Source of the DNA: Candidatus Peregrinibacteria bacterium CG_4_10_14_0_2_um_filter_43_11
GTDB taxonomy: Bacteria > Patescibacteriota > Gracilibacteria > UM-FILTER-43-11
DNA: 21,754 nt
Reading direction: 5' to 3'
NCBI GenBank assembly: GCA_002792495.1
Contig: PFOK01000140.1
Span: 1 to 21,754, forward strand
Shown here: one piece after another, positions 8,639-15,774 of the stretch
How positions within the stretch are numbered: position 1 is the first letter of the stretch
Layout of the letters: each line of letters begins with the position of its first letter
The notes under the pieces: model-generated
What the model was told of the DNA's origin: nothing
Database searches by the model: none
The model's input: only the letters and a program-made list of their open reading frames with translations
Position numbers and translations under genes: made by a program

Positions 8639-9489
8639 ATGACACATTGATCAAATTGGGCTATCCTCTCACCTTAGTAAAAGAATATAAACATTGGTGT
8701 CTATTATTTAGACCTAAACAGATCACGTTAGGTTCGTTAGTTTTAGTTTGTAAGGAAGACACGATAGAATTTTCCAGGATATCAAGTGCAAGTTTTGAGG
8801 AATACACAAAAATATTGCCTATTATTGAGGAAAAATTAAAATTCCTATTTAATTATGACAAAATAAATCATTTAATGCTGATGATGAACGATCCTCACGT
8901 TCATTTTCATATCATACCTCGATACGCAAACTCCAAAAATTTCAATGGATATATATTCCAAGATTTAGGATGGCCAACAATTCCAGACTTTTCTCAAGAT
9001 AATCAAATACCCTCTAATATTTTTAATCAAGTATTGCAATTCATAAGTGTTTCATTTAATGATTGTAAAATTCCTTCAATAAAAAAATATAATCGAGTCT
9101 ATACAACTGGTGTTTTTGATTTATTTCACCCTGGTCATTTAAATATTATTAAACAATCCAAGGAGATAGCTCATTATTTAATTGTTGGGATATCAACGGA
9201 TGAATTAGTTTGGCATTGTAAGAATAAGCGACCAATAATACCCTTCGAGGAGCGCAAAAAAATAATTTCTTCTATTATTTATGTTGATGAAGTAGTTCCA
9301 CAATTTGATAAAGATAAACAGGCTGCGGTCAATAAGTACAAAATAGATGCAATTACCGTTGGTGATGACTGGAAAGGCAGATACCCCCCCGTTTCTTGCA
9401 AAGTAATTTATTTCCCATATACCAAGTTTGTGAGTTCTACATCTATGCGTGAAAATATTCAGAGTGGAAAAACAATCGATACTCCATAA
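8635..9489 (+). CDS. HIT-domain + TagD-like cytidylyltransferase fusion
   Basis: Two nucleotide-handling domains are joined in 284 residues. Residues 1-130 are HIT-like with an intact histidine triad, DPHVHFHIIP (H88, H90, H92). Residues 153-278 are a cytidylyltransferase-type Rossmann domain: TTGVFDLFHPGH (HxGH at 165-168), then VGDDWKGRYP and a terminal SSTSMRENI motif. These match glycerol-3-phosphate cytidylyltransferase (TagD) and related enzymes. The second domain would make a CDP-alcohol from CTP and a phosphorylated alcohol. A CDP-alcohol phosphatidyltransferase is two genes downstream, which fits. The HIT domain could be a nucleotidyl hydrolase or transferase. CTP as substrate and the alcohol are inferred; an adenylyltransferase is the main alternative. 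The ATG overlaps the upstream stop. Confidence 0.85.
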   Translation: MNDTLIKLGYPLTLVKEYKHWCLLFRPKQITLGSLVLVCKEDTIEFSRISSASFEEYTKILPIIEEKLKFLFNYDKINHLMLMMNDPHVHFHIIPRYANSKNFNGYIFQDLGWPTIPDFSQDNQIPSNIFNQVLQFISVSFNDCKIPSIKKYNRVYTTGVFDLFHPGHLNIIKQSKEIAHYLIVGISTDELVWHCKNKRPIIPFEERKKIISSIIYVDEVVPQFDKDKQAAVNKYKIDAITVGDDWKGRYPPVSCKVIYFPYTKFVSSTSMRENIQSGKTIDTP

Positions 9490-9494
9490 ATTTA

Positions 9495-10592
9495 ATGAAA
9501 TCCATCTTTGTTTTATTCGGAATTAACTCCATCGCCTACAATGTGGCGAGCGCTTTTCAAGATTCAAATTATTTGGTTTATACCGCAATGCCAAAGGGGG
9601 CTAATAGAATGTTCAACTACAGTAAATATTTTAAAAAGGTAAAACGATCTCGTTTTCGATGGGATGATGAACGATTTTTAGAGGACTTAATCCATTTTTT
9701 AGAGCAACAGGATTTCACTCAAAAAATCCTTACTTTTTTAACAAACGATCAAGCCCTTCATTTTTGGATGCAGAACGAAAAAAAACTATCAAAATACCTA
9801 TCGATCCAAAATAAAGACATTGGCCTTTTTTATAATAAACATAGGTTTTTCAACGCGATTAAGGGGCAGTCGTTTTCTCCAAAAACATGGGCGTCAGGAG
9901 ATACAAAAACGTTTCCATGTATTGTAAAACCCGCTTATAAAGATTTTAAAAATAAGTTTTACAAAAACCTTGGAGCAAAAATCAAAATCCTCAATAAAGA
10001 AGCGGACTTAAATTTATTAAAGGATTTCCATTTCGATGAACTGATTTTTCAGGAAGTGATCGATTTTGATCCAGGAAAAGAATTCAGTTATTGGGCTTAT
10101 CGTAATCCGCAGGGGGAAATAGATTCTTTTGTTGCTCAGCATCTCAACAAATATCCTAACAAGACAGGGCGTGTTTCACACACAAAACTGATTGATAATA
10201 CTTCAATAAAAAGGATCGGAGAATCAATCATGAGCCAGCTCAACTATATTGGAATTGGGGATATACAGTTCGTTCTCGACAAAAAAACTAACTCCTACAA
10301 AGTCATAGAGATGAACCCACGGCTATGGTGTAGTCATGAATTATTGCTCATGAACGGTATTAACTTATTAAAAAAATGTGCAGCGGATTATTACAAACTA
10401 GAAACAACCTTATTGCCAACAAAAGGGAATGGTCAGGAATGGTTTAGTTCACTTTACAGCATTAAGCACAATCGACCATTGAGCTACAATACGGAGTTCC
10501 ACAGCCTCGATTCAGACAATCTGATGACCAAAATTTTGATTTGGTGGTATTTACGAGTAAAGTATCTATATTATTCAATTAGAAGATTCTAG
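9495..10592 (+). CDS. ATP-grasp ligase, unknown substrate
   Basis: The 365-residue protein has an N-terminal pre-ATP-grasp fold beginning FVLFGINSIAYNVASAF. The ATP-grasp fold includes TFPCIVKPAYKDF, ELIFQEVIDF (hinge) and the metal-binding EMNPRLW (E272, N274, R276). The family forms amide or ester bonds by activating a carboxylate with ATP; D-aspartate ligase and PylC-type enzymes have a similar build. The gene lies 5 bases after the cytidylyltransferase fusion and 3 bases before the CDP-alcohol transferase. An amino acid added to a headgroup or sugar amine is therefore an attractive but unproven role. No membrane segment is visible; it is probably cytoplasmic. Confidence 0.8.
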   Translation: MKSIFVLFGINSIAYNVASAFQDSNYLVYTAMPKGANRMFNYSKYFKKVKRSRFRWDDERFLEDLIHFLEQQDFTQKILTFLTNDQALHFWMQNEKKLSKYLSIQNKDIGLFYNKHRFFNAIKGQSFSPKTWASGDTKTFPCIVKPAYKDFKNKFYKNLGAKIKILNKEADLNLLKDFHFDELIFQEVIDFDPGKEFSYWAYRNPQGEIDSFVAQHLNKYPNKTGRVSHTKLIDNTSIKRIGESIMSQLNYIGIGDIQFVLDKKTNSYKVIEMNPRLWCSHELLLMNGINLLKKCAADYYKLETTLLPTKGNGQEWFSSLYSIKHNRPLSYNTEFHSLDSDNLMTKILIWWYLRVKYLYYSIRRF

Positions 10593-10595
10593 CTT

Positions 10596-11312
10596 ATGAA
10601 CAATCCTACTGGATGTCCTGTTGGTGTAGAAGAGGGTACACGTTACAAGTTGCAGAAAAAAGCGAATAATGGCTTGATTTACAGTTTATACTGGGAGATA
10701 GGCTATGGTTTTGCTCATATTTTTAAATATCTTCGATTATCCCCCAATTTTGTCAGCTTTCTCTCACTGATCTCTTATGTAGTAATGGGGTACCTTTTTT
10801 TAAACGCCTATTTTGCCTGGGGGGGCATTGCCTTTTTGTTTGGAGTTTTAATGGATTGCACTGATGGAAAGTTAGCACGAATGACTAATAAAACCTCTCG
10901 TTTAGGGATTTGGCTGGATTACAATTTTGACAACGTGCGACCGCTTTTTTTATATCCTGCAATAGCCATTGCTCTTTTTGAATCGAGTCCAGAACTGTAT
11001 TTTTTCATTTTCGCTTTCGTAGCAATAGCCATGAATTTAGTTTTTGTAATCATTAACATGAAATGGGATGATTTTAGTTTCTCGAAAGAGAACAAAGAAA
11101 GTTATGTAAAAAATTCACGATGGCATCCCATTTTAAAACAGTTTTATTTTTATGAAGGCATTGAGCCGCTTGCCTTGCTTGGGTTTGTCTTCTTTGGGCA
11201 CATAGATTGGTATCTCATTTGCTGGGCATGTGGAATGACATTAATGTATTTATTAATGGCATTTTATGGTGGCTTTGTAATTAACAGAAAAGATAAAAAT
11301 GAAGCTCAATAA
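10596..11312 (+). CDS. CDP-alcohol phosphatidyltransferase-family membrane enzyme
   Basis: The 238-residue membrane protein carries the complete family motif DG(x)2AR(x)8G(x)3D(x)3D: D90-G91, A94-R95, G104, D108 and D112. About six hydrophobic segments surround it. The aspartates bind two metal ions, and the enzyme displaces CMP from a CDP-activated alcohol, or from CDP-diacylglycerol, with an acceptor alcohol in the membrane. The nearby TagD-like cytidylyltransferase suggests a soluble CDP-alcohol donor, as in CDP-inositol or CDP-glycerol systems, rather than CDP-diacylglycerol; that is an inference. Its last codons overlap the next gene by 14 bases, so both membrane proteins are probably made together. 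Confidence 0.9.
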   Translation: MNNPTGCPVGVEEGTRYKLQKKANNGLIYSLYWEIGYGFAHIFKYLRLSPNFVSFLSLISYVVMGYLFLNAYFAWGGIAFLFGVLMDCTDGKLARMTNKTSRLGIWLDYNFDNVRPLFLYPAIAIALFESSPELYFFIFAFVAIAMNLVFVIINMKWDDFSFSKENKESYVKNSRWHPILKQFYFYEGIEPLALLGFVFFGHIDWYLICWACGMTLMYLLMAFYGGFVINRKDKNEAQ

Positions 11313-12222
11313 ATGGTTTTCATATATTTTGGCCTTGCTACTAATTGGAGCGGTGTTTTATTTTTCTAAAAACCAGTGGCAGTATTTTGCAAAGATCAAA
11401 GAGATTTCCTGGCAAGGAGTTTTTTGGATTTCATTGGCTTTTATTCTTGCTCAAGTGGCTCAGAGTATACAACTCAAGTGGTATATAGAAGTTTTTGATA
11501 TCCATTTATCTTATATTGAAGCTTTTGGTCTTATTTCATTACAAGCATTTGGCAATTATTTACCACTCAGTGGAGGAGTGATTTCTAACATTACCTATTT
11601 AAAGGCAAAAAAAAAACTACCCGTATCCAAATATATGAGTTACTTACTAGGAGACACCATTCTAAAGTTTTTTATTTACAGCGTATTGGGTCTCATCTTA
11701 CTACTTTGTGGAAGCTTCATATTCGGGCTGTTCGAAATTAATTTTTTAATCATTGGCTTTTTAATATTCCTTTTTTTCTCTGCAGTGGTTTGTATTTTTT
11801 CCCCAAACATTAATAGTGGCACCCAAAACAAAATTCTCTTATGGCTATTGCACATGCACAAAGGGTGGGATTTGATCAGGAGAAACAAGTCACTCATTTT
11901 TAAAAACGCAATATTACACATAGCTATATTTGTTTTAATTGCCCTACAGTTTTATGTGATTTTCGGGGAAATGGGAATCGAAGTGAGCTTCCCCGCTGTA
12001 CTTATTCTGACCGTAGTCACTAATATCATAAAAATCTCCTCTCTTTTTCCTGGCAATTTAGGGCTTAGGGAGACAGTCTCTGGCGGAATCACTAAAATAT
12101 TTAGCCTCTCCTTCGAAGCTGGTTTCACTGCTTCCTTGTTTACCAGGGTGATTACAATGGTTTGGATTTCCCTTTTCGGGATCTATTTTTCATTTTCCCT
12201 GATTCGCAATTTCCGAAAATAA
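11299..12222 (+). CDS. UPF0104/MprF-like transmembrane protein
   Basis: The 307-residue protein has about seven to eight hydrophobic segments and the family-typical late motif SLFPGNLGLRETVSGG. This matches the lysylphosphatidylglycerol synthase transmembrane (UPF0104, AglD/YbhN-like) family, whose MprF member flips aminoacylated lipids. No aminoacyl-transfer domain is attached. Being last in the operon, after a CDP-alcohol transferase and an ATP-grasp ligase, it may translocate a lipid made by them; this is inferred. The start overlaps the previous gene by 14 bases. The 3' end overlaps the convergent minus-strand gene by 40 bases (12183-12222). Confidence 0.85.
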   Translation: MKLNKWFSYILALLLIGAVFYFSKNQWQYFAKIKEISWQGVFWISLAFILAQVAQSIQLKWYIEVFDIHLSYIEAFGLISLQAFGNYLPLSGGVISNITYLKAKKKLPVSKYMSYLLGDTILKFFIYSVLGLILLLCGSFIFGLFEINFLIIGFLIFLFFSAVVCIFSPNINSGTQNKILLWLLHMHKGWDLIRRNKSLIFKNAILHIAIFVLIALQFYVIFGEMGIEVSFPAVLILTVVTNIIKISSLFPGNLGLRETVSGGITKIFSLSFEAGFTASLFTRVITMVWISLFGIYFSFSLIRNFRK

Positions 12223-13172
12223 TCCCTTTTCTGAAAATACAAAATCTGCTCTTGATTGGTACGAATTCGGTCAAACATATCAGCAATCAGGGCCATAATA
12301 ATAGTTAAAACACCTATTAAATTTAAAAGCCCTCCTAAAAATCCGAAAACTTTATAAGGCGAAAAAGTGCCTATTTGAAAATAATGAATAATCAACCAAA
12401 CATCTAACCCAAGCCCCATTAAGAAAATCAGTATTCCTACAATTCCAAAGAATCTTAAGGGCTGATGATCACGGTAAAATCTCAGAATAATCAAAAAAGT
12501 ACCAACGGCGTACTTAAAAATGCTTCCAGCCACCCGGGAAACTCGATCTGCAAAATATTCTACAGAAATCGGAATTTCAGCAATGGTGAGTTCTTTATGA
12601 GAAAGATCCAGAATCGTTTCCTGAGTATAAGTAAACCTTTCCACTAGATTAAGCTTTAAAAGGGCTTCACCGCTATAGGCACGAAATCCACAGCTCACAT
12701 CACGGACACTACGACGAGCAATTGATGAGACCAAACGAGCAATCTGCCTATTCCCCCAATACTTAACGCGAGACATAAACTTAGGTCGAACGCCCTCTTG
12801 ATGAAACCGATTGCCTGTCACAAAATCAGCTTCACCTTTTAAAATCGGTCTGATTAAATTTGGAATATCCTTTGGATTGAATTGGCCATCTGCATCAATA
12901 CTAACCACAATATCGGCCCCCCGTTCAAGCGATTGATTCACACCAGTATGAAAAGCCGCTCCAACTCCTTTATTTGTAGCATGGGAATAGACAGTAGCTC
13001 CATACTTTTCAGCAACACTTTTTGTATTGTCAGTACTTCCATCATCAATTACTAAAACTTCAATTCCATCAATACCATCAAGCTGATGTGGTAGGGAGTC
13101 AAGTGTGGCTCCAATGCGCACCTCCTCATTGAACGCAGGCATATAAATGACAAGTTTCTTTCCTTTATCCAT
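12183..13172 (-). CDS. DPM1/GtrB-like GT2 glycosyltransferase with membrane tail
   Basis: The catalytic GT2 domain (residues 1-230) has YMPAFNEEVRIG, VLVIDDGSTDNT, TNKGVGAAFHTG and the metal-binding SIDADGQFNP motif. Two hydrophobic segments in the C-terminal 100 residues anchor it in the membrane. This layout is typical of enzymes that put a sugar on polyprenyl phosphate (GtrB, DPM1-like), giving the donor for external GT-C enzymes such as the DUF2142-like protein at 2375. I chose ATG at 13172, giving an 8-base overlap with the upstream gene's stop. A TTG at 13178 would add two residues. It is cotranscribed with the UDP-sugar dehydrogenase and ends inside the opposing gene. Confidence 0.88.
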   Translation of the reverse strand: MDKGKKLVIYMPAFNEEVRIGATLDSLPHQLDGIDGIEVLVIDDGSTDNTKSVAEKYGATVYSHATNKGVGAAFHTGVNQSLERGADIVVSIDADGQFNPKDIPNLIRPILKGEADFVTGNRFHQEGVRPKFMSRVKYWGNRQIARLVSSIARRSVRDVSCGFRAYSGEALLKLNLVERFTYTQETILDLSHKELTIAEIPISVEYFADRVSRVAGSIFKYAVGTFLIILRFYRDHQPLRFFGIVGILIFLMGLGLDVWLIIHYFQIGTFSPYKVFGFLGGLLNLIGVLTIIMALIADMFDRIRTNQEQILYFQKRDYFRKLRIRENEK

Positions 13173-14454
13173 AGCCAATTCCCTTAAGAATTATTTCAGT
13201 TTGAGAAAAATCAACACTATGATATATGTTCTTGCCATCAATCACCACTTTAATTCCAGTATTGGCATAGTTTTGAGGAGTAATCTGTTTAAATTCTTCA
13301 TGTTCCGTGGCGATAATCACCGCGTCTACTTTTTCTAGGAGATCCTTGATAGAATTAACATTCGATTCCTCTGGAAAATAAGGATCAAAAACAAACAGTT
13401 CTGCCTTATAGCCTTGTAATAATTTAATTATTTTTAATGCTGGACTTTCGCGTTTATCGGCCACATTACCCTTATAGGCGATGCCCAAAACTCCTATTTT
13501 TGAATTATCAATAGAGTTTCCAGTACTACTGAGAGCATCTTTCAGTTGGCTGATAGTATAAGCTGGCATACTGTTGTTGATTTCTCTGGCAAGTTTTAAA
13601 AATTGATGTTCAAAACCACTTTTTTGCGCTCTCTCAATCAGATAATAGGGATCAACCGGAATACAATGTCCACCAACGCCACACCCAGGAAAATGAGGCA
13701 TGAAAGCAAAAGGTTTATTAGAAGCTCCACTCATAACTTCTAATAGATCGATACCAAGAACACTGAACGATTTTGCTAATTCGTTTACGTAAGCAATATT
13801 GATATCACGAAAAGTATTTTCAATGATTTTGGTAGCTTCGGCAACTTTCAGACTGGTCATTTCATTTATGTCGGCGCTGAGAAAGGAACGATAGAAATCA
13901 GCCACCATCTTACAGGCTTCTTTAGTAGTAGCGCCAATATTGCGAGGAATATTATAAACATTCCATTTTTTATCTCCTGGGTTGATGCGCTCTGGACAAT
14001 GCGCAACATGAAAATTTATTTTCACTTTCATACCCGTTTTCTCCTCCAGTAAAGGAATGACTATTTCCTCGGAAACACCAGGATTTACGGTAGATTCAAG
14101 AATTATAGTGCTCCCATTCTCAACGTAAGGACTTAGAGCGATTATTGCAGATTTAACGGGAGATAGATCGGGTAAATGATCATCGTTAACGGGAGTAGGG
14201 ACACAAACAACGAAAAAATCAGAATCCTGCATGATCGCTGGATCCGTTGATACTTCAAACTGCACTGTCTGCATATCTTCGGCAGCCTGCTTATCATCAA
14301 TAGGAGGTACCCCCTTTTGAATAAGACCAATTTGTTTCTGACTAATATCGAAACCGCAAGTCGTATATTGCCCATTTTTAGCGATAGCACACAATAGTGG
14401 AAATCCCACATAACCCAGTCCTACAATACAAACTTTTTTTTTGGATAAATTCAT
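13165..14454 (-). CDS. UDP-sugar 6-dehydrogenase (WbpA/WecC-like)
   Basis: The 429-residue protein is full length for the UDP-glucose/GDP-mannose dehydrogenase family. It has the N-terminal NAD site VGLGYVGFPL, VPTPVNDDHLPD, STVNPGVSE, the central GASNKPFAF region and the catalytic cysteine C264 in GVGGHCIPVDPYYL. It also has a C-terminal UDP-binding domain with GIAYKGNVADKRESPA. It oxidises C6 of a UDP-sugar twice with NAD to a uronic acid. The motif set resembles the UDP-N-acetyl-hexosamine enzymes WbpA/WecC more than UDP-glucose dehydrogenase, but the substrate is uncertain. A uronic acid would suit the sugar amidotransferase at 4333. It is divergent from the rmlA-like gene, with a 157-base gap. 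Confidence 0.92.
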   Translation of the reverse strand: MNLSKKKVCIVGLGYVGFPLLCAIAKNGQYTTCGFDISQKQIGLIQKGVPPIDDKQAAEDMQTVQFEVSTDPAIMQDSDFFVVCVPTPVNDDHLPDLSPVKSAIIALSPYVENGSTIILESTVNPGVSEEIVIPLLEEKTGMKVKINFHVAHCPERINPGDKKWNVYNIPRNIGATTKEACKMVADFYRSFLSADINEMTSLKVAEATKIIENTFRDINIAYVNELAKSFSVLGIDLLEVMSGASNKPFAFMPHFPGCGVGGHCIPVDPYYLIERAQKSGFEHQFLKLAREINNSMPAYTISQLKDALSSTGNSIDNSKIGVLGIAYKGNVADKRESPALKIIKLLQGYKAELFVFDPYFPEESNVNSIKDLLEKVDAVIIATEHEEFKQITPQNYANTGIKVVIDGKNIYHSVDFSQTEIILKGIGYG

Positions 14455-14551
14455 AATACACTAGTCAAATATTACCGATACAGCTTATCCTTTTTTGACC
14501 CTGAAATCAAATCGATAAAGTCCCTAATCTTTTCTGAAAATAAAAATTAAG

Positions 14552-14580
14552 TTACCCATTTTCAATTATTATGCTATATT
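14552..14580 (+). promoter_or_regulatory. Extended -10 promoter for the rmlA-like gene
   Basis: TTACCC (14552-14557) lies 17 bases before TATATT (14575-14580), and TG is at the extended -10 position (TGCTATATT). The predicted transcript starts near 14587, only about 25 bases before the ATG at 14612. No Shine-Dalgarno sequence is visible in that short leader. Confidence 0.55.
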
Positions 14581-14611
14581 GTAGCCCGTTTTTTAAATTA
14601 ATCCCATTCTC

Positions 14612-15373
14612 ATGAAAGGCATCATTCTCGCTGGCGGAGCCGGCACACGTTTACACCCCATCACCAAAGTCACCAGCAAGCAGCTTTTGCCGGTTTACAA
14701 CAAGCCCATGATCTTCTATCCGCTCGAAACACTTTTGAAGGCGGGTATCACAGACATTCTCATTATCATCGCGCCGGAAAACGCGGGGGATTTTGTCCGC
14801 TTACTCGGATCCGGAAAGGAATTTGGGGCCAAATTCACGTACGAAGTTCAGGAAAAGCCGGAAGGATTGGCGCAAGCCTTTATTATTGGCGCGAGTTTTA
14901 TCGGTAACGACAGCGTGGCGATGATTTTGGGAGACAATTTGTTTGAGGATGATTTTTCAGAAGCGGTGAAAAACTTTAAATCAGGCGCTTCCATTTTTCT
15001 CAAAGATGTCCCCGACCCTCAGCGCTTTGGGATTGCCGAAATAGATGCGGATCTAAACGTGCTAAGCGTCGAAGAAAAACCGAAAATTCCAAAATCAAAA
15101 TACGCGATCACCGGTCTTTATATGTACGACAACACCGTTGTCGAAAAGGCGAAAAACATCACCCCTTCCGCGAGAGGTGAATTGGAGATCACCGGTTTAC
15201 ACGACATGTACCTTAAGGAGGGTAATCTGAACGCCGTTATTCTAAAAGGCAAGTGGCTCGATACGGGAACTTTCGAATCTTTGCATGAGGCAAGTTGTTT
15301 CGCCCGCGAAAAAGCGTTAAAACAATCACACTTACAGGTAACTGAAATGAGGATAAAAGAAAGATTAGTGTAA
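14612..15373 (+). CDS. rmlA: RmlA-like sugar-1-phosphate nucleotidyltransferase
   Basis: The protein has GGAGTRLHPIT (nucleotide loop), KQLLPVYNKPMIFYPL, ILGDNLFEDDF, EEKPKIPKSKYAITGLYMYD and GKWLDTGTFESL. These are hallmarks of glucose-1-phosphate thymidylyltransferase, the first step of dTDP-sugar synthesis. At 253 residues it is about 40 shorter than typical RmlA; the missing part is the C-terminal tail involved in allosteric feedback, so it may be the short form seen in some archaea and candidate phyla. No rmlB, rmlC or rmlD is in the window. Codon use is visibly more GC-rich than in the glycan genes to the left. dTTP versus UTP preference is not proven. Confidence 0.85.
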   Translation: MKGIILAGGAGTRLHPITKVTSKQLLPVYNKPMIFYPLETLLKAGITDILIIIAPENAGDFVRLLGSGKEFGAKFTYEVQEKPEGLAQAFIIGASFIGNDSVAMILGDNLFEDDFSEAVKNFKSGASIFLKDVPDPQRFGIAEIDADLNVLSVEEKPKIPKSKYAITGLYMYDNTVVEKAKNITPSARGELEITGLHDMYLKEGNLNAVILKGKWLDTGTFESLHEASCFAREKALKQSHLQVTEMRIKERLV

Positions 15374-15476
15374 TTTTCTGAAAAGCTCCCCGTTTTTTAG
15401 GCGACCTTATCCACCGAAACATAACCAGAAATTTCCTTCGTCCGAATACGTTCCAGCCAAAGGGATTTCTCTCCGC

Positions 15477-15708
15477 CTGAGGCGGATCGAAATAACATGG
15501 TGCCGATCGTCATTCCGCACGCCGATGCGGAATCCCTTTGGCCAAGCCGGGCAAGCGAACGAAGAAACAATCGAAATACCCCCCAGAGAGGAGGGCGAGA
15601 AGCACCTTTGACTGAGGCAGGTCGAAATGACATGGTGCCGATCGTCATTTCGAATGCAGTGAGAAATCCCTTTGCCTAAGTTGGGCAAGCGAACGAGAAA
15701 GTGATCGG
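15477..15708. repeat. Two direct copies of a ~96-base palindrome-rich repeat
   Basis: Copy A (15477-15572) and copy B (15612-15707) lie 135 bases apart. They share CTGAGGC, a GAAAT-ACATGGTGCCGATCGTCATT core, AATCCCTTTG and GGGCAAGCGAACGA. The middle of each copy can form a hairpin: ATTCCGCA/TGCGGAAT in copy A and ATTTC/GAAAT in copy B. A partial inverted copy (AAAGGGATTTCTC, from about 15459) precedes copy A, as does the palindrome CCGCCTGAGGCGG. Open frames exist on both strands but only restate the repeat, so I call no gene in 15374-15710. Confidence 0.75.
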
Positions 15709-15710
15709 TA

Positions 15711-15739
15711 TTGACGTAACTTATAGTTTTAAGTATACT
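15711..15739 (+). promoter_or_regulatory. Sigma-70-like promoter of the DUF4143 ATPase gene
   Basis: TTGACG (15711-15716), a 17-base spacer and TATACT (15734-15739) form a near-consensus promoter. The -10 box lies inside the perfect palindrome AAGTATACTT (15731-15740). TTTAAGTAT of this site (15728-15736) recurs at 15768-15776, overlapping the start codon, so the two copies could be operator sites. The leader would be about 30 bases. Confidence 0.7.
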
Positions 15740-15774
15740 TTAAATAACTAGATAAATAATTAAACTATTTAAGT

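Noticed and set aside
14455..14551. Promoter for the minus-strand UDP-sugar dehydrogenase operon
   Set aside because: TAATAT-like and TTGATT-like boxes exist on the minus strand but none has correct spacing, although a promoter is expected here.
15378..15400. Possible terminator after rmlA (CTGAAAA ... TTTTTTAG)
   Set aside because: The stem is nearly all A-T with one G-T pair, too weak to call.
15397..15688. Overlapping open frames of 60-93 codons on both strands
   Set aside because: They translate the two repeat copies (the same peptide appears twice in one frame) and show no domain.
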